From NCBI GenBank assembly GCA_003133205.1, contig PKWK01000219.1, forward strand, positions 1 to 12,744: a stretch of 12,744 nt of DNA, given 5' to 3'. Within the stretch, counting starts at the first letter, position 1. Every line of letters starts with the position of its first letter. Below the pieces are notes generated by a model, which was not told where the DNA came from, searched no databases, and saw nothing but the letters and a program-made list of their open reading frames with translations. Source of the DNA: Granulicella sp. Its GTDB lineage: Bacteria; Acidobacteriota; Terriglobia; Terriglobales; Acidobacteriaceae. Both the position numbers and the translations under genes were made by a program. Of the stretch, positions 6,456-12,744 are shown in pieces.

Positions 6456-6884
6456 TTAGGCCGCTGGATCGCGACGACTGGGCGGCTGGGCGTAGGTTTC
6501 GGCGAAGGACTCGTCGGGAGAGGCCGCGGGCCAACCAATCATCACCAGGAAGACGTCGAAGACGAAAAGAGCAATGGCGATGTCGTTGAAGATGGTGGCC
6601 TGATGCGGGTCCGGCCAGCATTGATTGGCGGCCCAGAAGAGAAATGCGATGGCCAGCAGGATCGCTTTGAGCCACTCCTTGGGCGGAGGCCGATGGACGC
6701 TCTGGTACACGAGATAGGCGACGGCGATCATGGCGAGGGGGAATGCGCCGAGGAGGTCGTGGGCGCGGGCGGGAAAGAGCGCCGGGGCAACGTCCCAAAG
6801 CAGGAGTACGGCAACGCCTGCGAGCGTGATGACTCCGAGGAAGACTGGGATGGCTCTGTGGGCTCGGTCGAGACGGGTGTACAT
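6456..6884 (-). CDS. Four-helix membrane protein of unknown function
   Basis: The 142-residue protein has four hydrophobic segments at about 12-30, 44-61, 70-87 and 97-118. The short N-terminus is basic (MYTRLDRAHR) and the cytosolic tail is hydrophilic (SPDESFAETYAQPPSRRDPAA). A WAANQCWPDP motif precedes the last helix. I recognise no characterised family, though the arrangement resembles small conserved membrane proteins annotated as hypothetical in Acidobacteriota. The ATG at 6884 has no clear SD; the protein could start slightly downstream, but no later Met keeps TM1. Its TAA directly adjoins the TGA of the DUF2264 gene on the other strand, and no terminator is visible between them, so the transcripts probably overlap at their 3' ends. 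Membrane location is well supported; the role is unknown. Confidence 0.75.
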   Translation of the reverse strand: MYTRLDRAHRAIPVFLGVITLAGVAVLLLWDVAPALFPARAHDLLGAFPLAMIAVAYLVYQSVHRPPPKEWLKAILLAIAFLFWAANQCWPDPHQATIFNDIAIALFVFDVFLVMIGWPAASPDESFAETYAQPPSRRDPAA

Positions 6885-6954
6885 AGAGTGAGGTTATCGC
6901 AAAGGGCGAGGCGTTTCCTTGGGTGGAGGGTGTTTCGAACGCAGCCGTTGGATA

Positions 6955-6970
6955 TTAATGGCAGCATTAA
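6955..6970. repeat. Inverted repeat upstream of the 7061 gene
   Basis: TTAATG (6955-6960) and CATTAA (6965-6970) are perfect inverted arms around GCAG. A second, wider pair, CCGTT (6945-6949) with AACGG (6969-6973), overlaps the right arm. The AT-rich palindrome stands out from the GC-rich surroundings in the 176-base gap between divergent genes, a typical place for an operator. It could also be chance. Confidence 0.35.
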
Positions 6971-7060
6971 CGGGAGTGCCAAGAACGGTAATACCTCTTG
7001 CGTGCAAAATCGTGGTGAAGTGGGGTCCTGACATCTAACCTAATTGCAGGAGCGTGCGCC

Positions 7061-7318
7061 ATGAGCCATCAGACTATTGACCTTACCGATGAGCTTACGA
7101 ATGCGATTCAATCCGTGGTTGAATCCTTCGAGCCCTATCGGGCCGACCATCGCCCGGATCTGGCGGATGTGGACCGCTGGCTGATCTGGAACAATCAGAC
7201 CTCGGAACGGCTGGGCATCGTGGCTCTGGCCGGGCCACAGGAACATGCACTGTCGCTGGTGGAGAAGAAGACGCTGCTGCGCTCGCGCGCGATGGATCTG
7301 CTGCGCAACGTGGCTTAG
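7061..7318 (+). CDS. Small unrecognised cytosolic protein
   Basis: The 85-residue product has no signal peptide or membrane segment. It starts MSHQTIDLTDELTNAIQSVV, likely helical. A central part (about 28-57, RADHRPDLADVDRWLIWNNQ then RLGIVALAG) has a strand-like character, and a C-terminal amphipathic helix is rich in Leu/Arg/Lys. I do not recognise the family. It is accepted as a gene because CAGGAG lies 8 bases before the ATG, codon use matches its neighbours, and the gene fills the space up to the IclR regulator, whose start is 30 bases past its stop. It may be co-transcribed with that regulator. A long open frame on the opposite strand (7040-7816) is Arg/Gln/His-rich and looks like a shadow. 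No function can be given. Confidence 0.7.
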   Translation: MSHQTIDLTDELTNAIQSVVESFEPYRADHRPDLADVDRWLIWNNQTSERLGIVALAGPQEHALSLVEKKTLLRSRAMDLLRNVA

Positions 7319-7348
7319 CGCGGGGGAGTTGTTACACTCAGTTGGGTT

Positions 7349-8179
7349 ATGAAACTGAGAACAAAAACCGCTGCGAAATCCGGCGTTAAGCGGGACTATC
7401 CGACACCGGCTCTTGAGAAGGGTTTGGACATTCTGGAGCTGTTCGCCAGCACTCCAGGCGGCCTGACGGTCAGCGAAGTGGCGCGCAAGTTGAACCGCAC
7501 CGTCTCCGAGATATTCAGGATGTTGCTGTGCCTGGAGCAACGGGGCTATCTTTCGCAATCGGAGAACCGGGAGCGGTATCAACTGACGTTGCGACTCTTT
7601 CGCCTGGCGCAGGAACACCCGCCGACCAAACGCCTGGTCACGGAAGCGCTGCCGGTGATGCACAGCGTGGCGCATGAGCTGCGACAGTCGTGTCACCTGG
7701 GAGTGATCGACGGTGGACACGTGGTGATTGTCGCGCAGGTGGATGCTCCGGAATCTACTGGCTTTTACGTCAAGATGGGGTCGAAGGTGGAGCTGATGCA
7801 CGCTGCGACAGGACATGTGATTCTTGCGTACCAGACGGAAGACTCACGCAAGCGAGCCCTGGAAGAGTGGGCCCGTGAGACGCAGCGGAAGAAGCCAGCG
7901 GACCTGGACGCCCATCTTGCGAAGATCCACCGGCGCGGCTACGAGAGACGGGCGAGCTATCAGGTTACCGGTGTCGTGAATGTCAGTTTCCCCGTGCTGA
8001 GTGCGAATGGGAATGCTGTCGCCGGGCTTACGATTCCCTACGTGAAGCGCATTGAGGACAAGATCGGCATTCCTGACGTGGTGAGGGTGATGCGAGACGC
8101 GAGCCAGGAAATATCCGAGGCGCTGGGAGCGGCGCCGGGAGCGTCCAAGACACGGCGCGGCGCACGCGTGACGAAGTAA
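7349..8179 (+). CDS. IclR-family transcriptional regulator
   Basis: This is a 276-residue DNA-binding regulator. The N-terminal winged helix-turn-helix spans about 18-84: ALEKGLDILELFA (21-33), then LTVSEVARKLNRTVSEIFRM (39-58) as the helix-turn-helix and GYLSQ..ENRERYQLTLRLF as the wing. A linker leads into the ligand-binding IclR C-terminal domain (about 96-260), with SCHLGVIDGGHVVIVAQVD (114-132), the HAATGHVILAY stretch (151-161), and GVVNVSFPVL..NGNAVAGLTIP (208-230). The tail is basic. Family members usually control catabolism of aromatic or organic acids and bind a small-molecule effector. The usual target next door is absent, since the neighbours are a small unknown gene and an S1 protein, so its regulon is not visible. 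The ATG at 7349 has no convincing SD nearby (GGGGGAG is about 20 bases upstream). Confidence 0.93.
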   Translation: MKLRTKTAAKSGVKRDYPTPALEKGLDILELFASTPGGLTVSEVARKLNRTVSEIFRMLLCLEQRGYLSQSENRERYQLTLRLFRLAQEHPPTKRLVTEALPVMHSVAHELRQSCHLGVIDGGHVVIVAQVDAPESTGFYVKMGSKVELMHAATGHVILAYQTEDSRKRALEEWARETQRKKPADLDAHLAKIHRRGYERRASYQVTGVVNVSFPVLSANGNAVAGLTIPYVKRIEDKIGIPDVVRVMRDASQEISEALGAAPGASKTRRGARVTK

Positions 8180-8295
8180 CGCGTGGTTCGTGCGCTACAC
8201 GCTGCGGGGCTACTTATCGTCCGGCTCAAGTCGCGTCCCTAGCAGTTTGGGACTCGTGGACGCCAGGCTCGTGCCAAAATGGTAGGTGAGCCATC

Positions 8296-9996
8296 ATGCC
8301 AAACGAGATCATCCCGGAATCTTCCCCCGCAGTTGAAACCACACCTGAATCTACTGAAGAGTCGTTTGGTGAGCTGCTCGCGCAATTTGAGCACACCCAT
8401 TCCCACAAAGCAGAGGACGGCACAAAGCAACTGCAAGGCACAGTCGTCTCGATCGACGCCGAATTTGTGTACCTGGATATCGGCTACAAATCCGAGGGGA
8501 TTCTGCTGCGGAATGCATTTGAAAACAATGCCGAAGGAGTATCTCCGGGAGACACTTTTCCCGTTTCGGTGAAGGGCCGCAATGCCGAACGTTACTACGA
8601 GCTTTCGCGCCACAAAGTCATCCAGCCCGTCGACTGGGCATCGCTGGAGGAAGCCTTCACACAGAAGACTCCGGTTGTGGGGACGGTGACCGCGGTGGTG
8701 AAGGGCGGCCTCACCGTCGATGTTGGCGTACGCGCGTTTATGCCGGCTTCCCGCAGTGGAGTGCGCGACGCGGCAGAGATGGAGAAGCTTGTCGGCCAGG
8801 AGATCACCTGCCGCATCACCAAGCTGGACGTGACGGATGAGGACGTGGTTGTCGACCGCCGCGTGATTGCTGAAGAGCAGGCGCGTTCCCTCGAACAGGG
8901 CCGCTATTCCGAACTAAAAGAGGGTGACATCGTCAGTGGCCAGGTCCGCAGTTTTGCCGCGTACGGCGCCTTTATCGATCTTGGCGGAATCGATGGCCTG
9001 TTGCATATCAGCGACATCGCGTTGAGCCGCGTGACTACTCCGGAAGACGTGTTGTCGATCGGCCAGCAACTCCAGCTCAAGGTGCTCAAGGTCGATGCCG
9101 AGAGCAGGCGCATCTCCCTTGGGCTCAAACAGCTTGAGCCGGAGCCATGGGATTCCGCGGCAGACAGATATACGGTCGGCCAGCGGATCAGCGGCACCGT
9201 TACGCGACTGATGGACTTCGGAGCATTCGTCGAGATGGAGCCTGGGATCGAAGGTCTCATCCATGTTTCGGAGATGTCGTGGGTGAAGAAGGTTCACAAG
9301 CCCAGCGACATTCTGAAGCCAAGGGACACGGTTGAGGTGGTGGTGTTGGCCGTGAGTCCGGGCGAACACCGGATCTCGCTCGGGCTGAAGCAGGCGCTCG
9401 GAGACCCGTGGACAGAGGCGCCGCAAAAATTTCCCGTGGGTTCGGCAATCGAAGGCCCGGTGACGCGCCTGATGAAGTTTGGCGCATTTGTGCAACTGAC
9501 GGAAGGCGTTGAGGGACTTGTTCACGTCAGCGAGATCGTTGCTGATCGGCACATTCACCATCCGCAGGATGTACTGAAAGTGGGTCAGATCGTCAAGGCG
9601 CAGGTGCTCGCCGTCGACACGGAAAAGCGGCAGATCAAGCTCAGCATGAAACAACTGGTTCCCACCAGCCTCGGCGAATATCTGGAGGAGCACAGCGAGG
9701 GCGATGTGGTCTCTGGTCGCGTTGTGGAGCAGACACCGGAGTTTGCCACGATTGAACTTGGCGAGGGGATCCGCGCCAAGTGCCGATTGGCGACAAGCGC
9801 TCCTGCCGCGGCGAAGAGCAGGAGCGACACAGGGGTTGACTTGTCGTCACTGACATCAATGCTAAGTGCTCGCTGGAAGGGTGGAACGGCGCCTTCCGGC
9901 AGCCAGCCGGAGCCGCTCAGCGTGGGCCAGATTCGCAGTTTCCGGCTTGTAAAACTCGACCGCGAGGCGCAGAAGTTCGAGCTGGAATTGGCTTAG
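8296..9996 (+). CDS. Ribosomal protein S1-like RNA-binding protein with five to six S1 domains
   Basis: The 566-residue protein is built of S1 (OB-fold) RNA-binding repeats after an acidic N-terminal tail (1-40). Repeats lie at about 43-106, 125-189, 208-278, 293-365 and 379-453. Repeats 3-5 carry the classic FGAFV/YGAFIDL, GLLHISD/GLIHVSE and RRISLGLKQ motifs. A sixth (469-566) is degenerate: it starts GDVVSGRVVEQTPEFATIEL and ends VGQIRSFRLVKLDREAQKFELELA, with an Ala/Ser-rich insert at about 499-540. Size and domain order match bacterial 30S S1, which helps load structured mRNAs on the ribosome. Repeats 1-2 are the divergent pair that in S1 contact the 30S subunit. The ATG at 8296 follows AGGTGAG by five bases. 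The gene could be rpsA or an S1 paralogue; the chromosomal neighbour often seen with rpsA (cmk) is absent, so no symbol is given. A weak GTCCC/GGGAC stem (8235-8253) precedes it. Confidence 0.93.
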   Translation: MPNEIIPESSPAVETTPESTEESFGELLAQFEHTHSHKAEDGTKQLQGTVVSIDAEFVYLDIGYKSEGILLRNAFENNAEGVSPGDTFPVSVKGRNAERYYELSRHKVIQPVDWASLEEAFTQKTPVVGTVTAVVKGGLTVDVGVRAFMPASRSGVRDAAEMEKLVGQEITCRITKLDVTDEDVVVDRRVIAEEQARSLEQGRYSELKEGDIVSGQVRSFAAYGAFIDLGGIDGLLHISDIALSRVTTPEDVLSIGQQLQLKVLKVDAESRRISLGLKQLEPEPWDSAADRYTVGQRISGTVTRLMDFGAFVEMEPGIEGLIHVSEMSWVKKVHKPSDILKPRDTVEVVVLAVSPGEHRISLGLKQALGDPWTEAPQKFPVGSAIEGPVTRLMKFGAFVQLTEGVEGLVHVSEIVADRHIHHPQDVLKVGQIVKAQVLAVDTEKRQIKLSMKQLVPTSLGEYLEEHSEGDVVSGRVVEQTPEFATIELGEGIRAKCRLATSAPAAAKSRSDTGVDLSSLTSMLSARWKGGTAPSGSQPEPLSVGQIRSFRLVKLDREAQKFELELA

Positions 9997-10028
9997 CCAT
10001 TCGCTGAGGCACATCCACGAATATTGCG

Positions 10029-11483
10029 TCATCCGCCTGGATGAATGGCTTTTTGCTGGCTGACGTCGTTGCCGTCGCCGCTCTTCAAACTGCGGAAGAC
10101 GATCGTCGATGCGATGGTCAGTACGCCGAGGGCGATGAGAGCTTTGTGGATTCCGTGAATCATCTCGGCCGGGTCGGAGTGAGATCTGGGAATGAAGAAC
10201 GCTGTGGCCAGCCCCGCGATGGCTACGCCGAAGCTGATTGACATCTGCTGCATGGTGCTGGCGATGGAGCTTGCGCTGCTGGCGTCCTGCTCCGTGATGT
10301 CGGCGTAGACCAGCGTGTTCATGCTGGTGTACTGCAGTGAGCTGAACGCTCCGTAGAGGAAGGCCTGGAGAACGATGGCCCAGACCGGCGTACCCAGGCC
10401 GATGGTGGCGAAGACCATCAGCAGAATGCCGAGGATGATGGTGTTGGAGACAAGGACGCCGCGATAGCCGATGCGTCGCAGCAGTCCCGGCATGAACGCC
10501 TTCATGCTCATGGCGGCGAGTGCCTGGGGCATGACGAGCAATCCGGACTGGATCGGGGTGAAACCCAGGCCCACTTGATAGAGGAGGGGCAGGAGAAACG
10601 GCACTCCGCCGATTCCCAGTCGAGTGAAGAAGCCGCCGCCCGCAGCGGCCCGAAACGTACGAATGCGGAATAATTTGAGCTGGAGCAAAGGGAATTCAAG
10701 ACTGTTGGCGTGGATTCCGTATCCGGCGAGCAGGACGAGCGACATGCCGAGGAGGCTGGACATCTCCCGTGAGCTCAGAGCATGTTCGCCGAAGATCTCC
10801 AGTACATACGACAGCAGTCCGATGCCGGAGCCGAAGAGAATGAGTCCGACGACATCAAGCGGGTGGGTCTGCTCTTCGCGGTAGTCGGGCAGATGCAGAT
10901 AGACGAGGATCAGGCCTGCGAGGCCGATGGGGATATTGAGGAAGAAGATGAAGCGCCAGTGCAGATAGCCGACGATGAGGCCTCCGGCGATGGGTCCGAG
11001 CATAGGAGCTATCAGGGCCGGGATGGAGACGAAGCTCATGGTGCGGATGAGTTCGGATTTGGCGAATGTTCGCACCAGGGTGAGCCGGCCGACGGGGACC
11101 ATCATCGCTCCGCCGCAGCCCTGCAGGATGCGGCACGCGACCAGCAGGTGAATGTTGCCCGATATTCCACATAGAAAGGAGCCAAGGGTGAACAGGCCAA
11201 TTGCAGATGCGAATACGAGACGGGTTCCGAACCTGTCCGCCATCCAGCCGCTGATCGGGATGAAGACGGCGAGGCTTAGCGTGTAGCTGGCCAGCACCGC
11301 CTTCATGCTGAGGGGAGCGACGCCGAGGGCCGCAGAGATGGCGGGAACTGCGGTGTTGAGAATCGTCGTATCCAGCGACTCCATGAAAAATGCGACGGCG
11401 ACGAGCCACGGCAACAGGCGCCGGGCGGCGTCTGTTGGAGTGGATGAAGGCGGAGGCGCAATCAACGGGCCGGGAGGATTCAT
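10029..11483 (-). CDS. MFS drug/proton antiporter, DHA2 (EmrB/QacA) type
   Basis: This 484-residue inner-membrane exporter is made of hydrophobic helices, about 13-14, after a Pro-rich cytosolic start. Motif D1 LDTTILNTAVPAIS is at 37-50, motif A GWMADRFGTR at 79-88, the LQG motif (RILQGCGGAMMVPVGR) at 118-133, motif C-like PMLGPIAGGLIVG at 160-172 and WRFIFFLNIPIG at 176-187. These place it in the DHA2 family, near HsrA/YieO-type proteins, which use the proton gradient to expel drugs or small hydrophobic compounds. The ATG at 11483 gives a complete TM1, but no SD is visible before it. The gap to the upstream small membrane gene is 93 bases and holds a weak inverted repeat (GATGT/ACATC, 11526-11540). 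No TetR- or MarR-type regulator or membrane-fusion partner adjoins it. It converges with the S1 gene with 32 bases between stops. Substrate unknown. Confidence 0.94.
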   Translation of the reverse strand: MNPPGPLIAPPPSSTPTDAARRLLPWLVAVAFFMESLDTTILNTAVPAISAALGVAPLSMKAVLASYTLSLAVFIPISGWMADRFGTRLVFASAIGLFTLGSFLCGISGNIHLLVACRILQGCGGAMMVPVGRLTLVRTFAKSELIRTMSFVSIPALIAPMLGPIAGGLIVGYLHWRFIFFLNIPIGLAGLILVYLHLPDYREEQTHPLDVVGLILFGSGIGLLSYVLEIFGEHALSSREMSSLLGMSLVLLAGYGIHANSLEFPLLQLKLFRIRTFRAAAGGGFFTRLGIGGVPFLLPLLYQVGLGFTPIQSGLLVMPQALAAMSMKAFMPGLLRRIGYRGVLVSNTIILGILLMVFATIGLGTPVWAIVLQAFLYGAFSSLQYTSMNTLVYADITEQDASSASSIASTMQQMSISFGVAIAGLATAFFIPRSHSDPAEMIHGIHKALIALGVLTIASTIVFRSLKSGDGNDVSQQKAIHPGG

Positions 11484-11576
11484 ACGGAGGAACTTCGGGG
11501 AGGACTCACCGCCATCATGTTAGCCGATGTATCCAACATCCAGAACAGAGGCCGGACTGGAGCTGGACCGAGATCG

Positions 11577-11792
11577 CTACTTCAACGTCGATTCAAACTG
11601 TGCGCGCGAGTAGATAAGGGCCTTCTGCAGTTGCTGGGCGAAGTTCTGCGCGGATGCCGTCGTGTGCTGGCTGTAGATGAAAGCGCCCAGCGAGAGATAC
11701 GTCAGGAAGGTGCGGTTGCTGATTGTCGAACGCCAGCCGAGGACCCGGATGACGAAAAGGATCCATACTCCACGCACAAGCAGGACGAGCAT
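11577..11792 (-). CDS. Small membrane protein of unknown function (71 residues)
   Basis: The predicted protein has a strong hydrophobic helix at about 2-20 (MLVLLVRGVWILFVIRVLGW), a second hydrophobic stretch at about 28-42 (TFLTYLSLGAFIYS), and a polar C-terminal part rich in Gln/Ala/Ser (residues 43-71). I do not recognise the family. It is accepted because GGAGG (11799-11803) lies six bases before the second of two close ATGs (11792). That ATG is preferred over the one at 11798, which almost touches the SD. Codon third positions are also GC-rich like the neighbours. Gene order on this strand is selO, this gene, then the MFS exporter; whether they are co-transcribed is unclear. It could be the surviving N-terminus of a larger membrane protein, since the two-helix start followed by a short tail would fit a truncation. 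Confidence 0.55.
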   Translation of the reverse strand: MLVLLVRGVWILFVIRVLGWRSTISNRTFLTYLSLGAFIYSQHTTASAQNFAQQLQKALIYSRAQFESTLK

Positions 11793-11873
11793 GCACATCC
11801 TCCGCAGGGCCCGGGAACATTGGATTTAGGAAGTAAACCAGATAATCCGCCAAGGCTGCATCGCAGTCAAGAG

Positions 11874-12056
11874 CGAAGTTACAGCATCAAGTCAAGTCCG
11901 TGGAAGGGCGGAAAGGGCGACGTGGTGGGCGGTGTGGCTCGCGCAACCCGCAAGTGTGGACTCAAGTTTGGGATATACCTCTCGCCCTGGGATCGACATG
12001 AACCCAAGTACAAAGACTCCGCCGCCTATGACGACTACTACCAGGCAGAGTTCTAA
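11874..12056 (+). pseudogene. Fragment of a GH29 alpha-L-fucosidase
   Basis: One frame encodes about 60 residues that match a conserved segment of glycoside hydrolase family 29 alpha-L-fucosidases: SYSIKSSPWKGGKGDVV, then ARATRKCGLKFGIYLSPWDR, HEPKYKDSAAYDDYY, ending QAEF and a TAA at 12054-12056. In intact enzymes this segment lies before the catalytic nucleophile Asp and after an HHDGF-type motif. Neither is present here: upstream the frame turns into unrelated low-complexity sequence, and downstream SelO starts 20 bases away. No start codon with an SD precedes it. Typical family members exceed 400 residues, so only roughly an eighth remains. It lies on the opposite strand to both neighbours. 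I infer a decayed or insertion-leftover gene piece, not a functional protein. A sequencing error cannot explain the missing ends. Confidence 0.75.
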
Positions 12057-12076
12057 TGATTGCGCAGTCCCGCCGC

Positions 12077-12744
12077 TTACGTCCCGCAGAATGTCGCACT
12101 GACGCACTCCTCGGGGCGGGCTGGCGTGGTGTACCGCTCCAGGTCCGGCCTGTCCTCGTATGGGCGTGACACGACGTCCAGTAATTCCTCGAACGGTTGG
12201 AAGTCCTGCCGGTTGACGGCGGCATCGAGCGCCGCCTCGACCACGTGATTGCGCGGGATGAATGCCGGATTTGACCTCCGCATCATCGCAGCGCGTGCCT
12301 GGCCCGAGACAGGCTCTTCTTCCAGGCGCCGGCGCCATTCAGCAGCCCACGAGTCATAGGCGCTGGGGTCGGCGAAGAGCGCACGTGCTCCCCCGCCGCC
12401 TTCCAGTCCGGCCGCGGCATCGCACAGCCGGCGGAAGGTCAGGGTGAAGTCAGCGTGGTTGGCTGCCATGCGCTCCAGCAGGTCCTGCGCCAGCGCGGCA
12501 TCGACGTCGCGCTCAGTGAAGAGGCCAAGCTTGCGGCGCAGGCCGGCCATGCGAGCCGCCTCAAACTGCGGCTCGAACGCGACGAGCGCCTCCTTGGCCG
12601 AGGCCAGCGCTGCCTCTTGATCTCCGGCCTCCTGCTCCAGAAGGGGCAGCAATGCCTCGGCCAGGCGCGTCAGGTTCCAGTGTGCGACGGGAGGCTGGTT
12701 GCCATAGGCATAGCGTCCGTTGAGGTCGATGGAGCTGAAGACTT
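12077..12744 (-). CDS. selO: Protein adenylyltransferase SelO, C-terminal part (runs off the right edge)
   Basis: The 221 visible residues are the C-terminal part of the SelO/YdiU (UPF0061) family, pseudokinase-fold enzymes that transfer AMP to Ser, Thr or Tyr of target proteins. Family motifs are clear: FSSIDLNGRYAYGNQPP at the left end, HWNLTRLAEALLPLL, KLGLF (about 65), HADFTLTFRRL, and MRRSNPAFIPRNH with DFQPFEELL and PYEDRPDLERY near the end. It closes SATFCGT: the Cys is third from the C-terminus, the position held by selenocysteine in human SELENOO. This is therefore a Cys-type SelO, thought to link activity to redox state. The nucleotide-binding active site lies in the part outside the window. 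The gene ends 20 bases from the fucosidase fragment on the other strand, with no hairpin terminator visible. Confidence 0.95.
   Translation of the reverse strand, partial: VFSSIDLNGRYAYGNQPPVAHWNLTRLAEALLPLLEQEAGDQEAALASAKEALVAFEPQFEAARMAGLRRKLGLFTERDVDAALAQDLLERMAANHADFTLTFRRLCDAAAGLEGGGGARALFADPSAYDSWAAEWRRRLEEEPVSGQARAAMMRRSNPAFIPRNHVVEAALDAAVNRQDFQPFEELLDVVSRPYEDRPDLERYTTPARPEECVSATFCGT

Noticed and set aside
7040..7816. 258-residue minus-strand open frame opposite the 7061 and IclR genes
   Set aside because: The plus strand encodes a clear IclR domain; the antisense product is Arg/Gln/His-rich and matches nothing.
8180..8295. Hairpins GCGTG/CACGC and GTCCC/GGGAC between the IclR and S1 genes
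   Set aside because: Five-base stems with long loops and no T tract; too weak to call as a terminator or leader element.
8932..9654. Similar DNA blocks within the S1 gene that look like direct repeats
   Set aside because: They are the DNA image of repeated S1 protein domains and are diverged at the base level, so not a recent duplication or mobile repeat.
8914..9693. 259-residue minus-strand open frame opposite the S1 gene
   Set aside because: Shadow of the S1 repeats on the plus strand.
11517..11873. Upstream half of the plus-strand open frame that ends in the fucosidase fragment
   Set aside because: Before about 11874 the translation has no GH29 similarity and opposes a better-supported minus-strand gene with a strong SD, so the fucosidase call is limited to the matching end.
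1..12744. Search for CRISPR arrays, tRNA genes, IS ends, phage genes, toxin-antitoxin or defence clusters
   Set aside because: No repeated spacer-like units, cloverleaf, transposase, integrase or nuclease-type products were seen; gene content is ordinary housekeeping, transport and regulation.

Overview
The window looks like a core-genome stretch from a GC-rich, Gram-negative-type soil bacterium, most likely Acidobacteriota (class Terriglobia, Granulicella/Terriglobus-like). This placement is inference. It rests on the gene mix: a NatA/NatB-type ABC exporter, a Tyr/Gly-rich secreted protein with a CPYGYYDYAPY motif, a Tat-exported DUF2264 protein, a MEDS-domain histidine kinase and a Cys-type SelO. 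It also rests on the codon style. No 16S or other decisive marker is present.

Layout. 1-1191 (minus): 5' end of a NatB-like ABC permease preceded by its NatA-like ATPase, a two-gene operon running off the left edge. 1192-1562: a gene-free stretch with a sigma-70-like promoter and a long leader. 1563-2042 (plus): rplQ (ribosomal protein L17) standing alone, without rpoA, closed by a strong terminator. 2202-2603 (plus): small secreted protein whose Shine-Dalgarno lies in an inverted repeat, followed by a hairpin terminator. 2748-3065 (plus): cutA, convergent with a MEDS-PAS-histidine kinase (3078-4934, minus, TTG start preferred). 5160-6455 (plus): Tat-exported DUF2264 protein, abutting a convergent four-helix membrane protein (6456-6884, minus) with no gap. 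7061-7318 (plus): small unrecognised protein. 7349-8179 (plus): IclR-family regulator. 8296-9996 (plus): ribosomal protein S1-like protein with five clear S1 domains and a sixth interrupted one. 10029-11483 (minus): DHA2-type MFS exporter. 11577-11792 (minus): 71-residue membrane protein. 11874-12056 (plus): a fragment of a GH29 alpha-L-fucosidase, read here as a gene remnant. 12077-12744 (minus): C-terminal part of SelO, running off the right edge.

How the genes work together. There is no single pathway or defence system. Translation (L17, S1), transport (ABC, MFS), signalling (kinase, IclR), stress or metal functions (CutA, SelO) and possible polysaccharide use (DUF2264, fucosidase remnant) lie side by side as mostly single-gene units with frequent convergent pairs. 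I found no tRNA, rRNA, CRISPR array, insertion sequence, prophage or toxin-antitoxin pair. I see no candidate for a new multi-gene system. The most unusual items are the fucosidase remnant, the isolated rplQ with its long leader, the SD-covering inverted repeat at 2180-2194, and the kinase start that depends on an SD-TTG pair.
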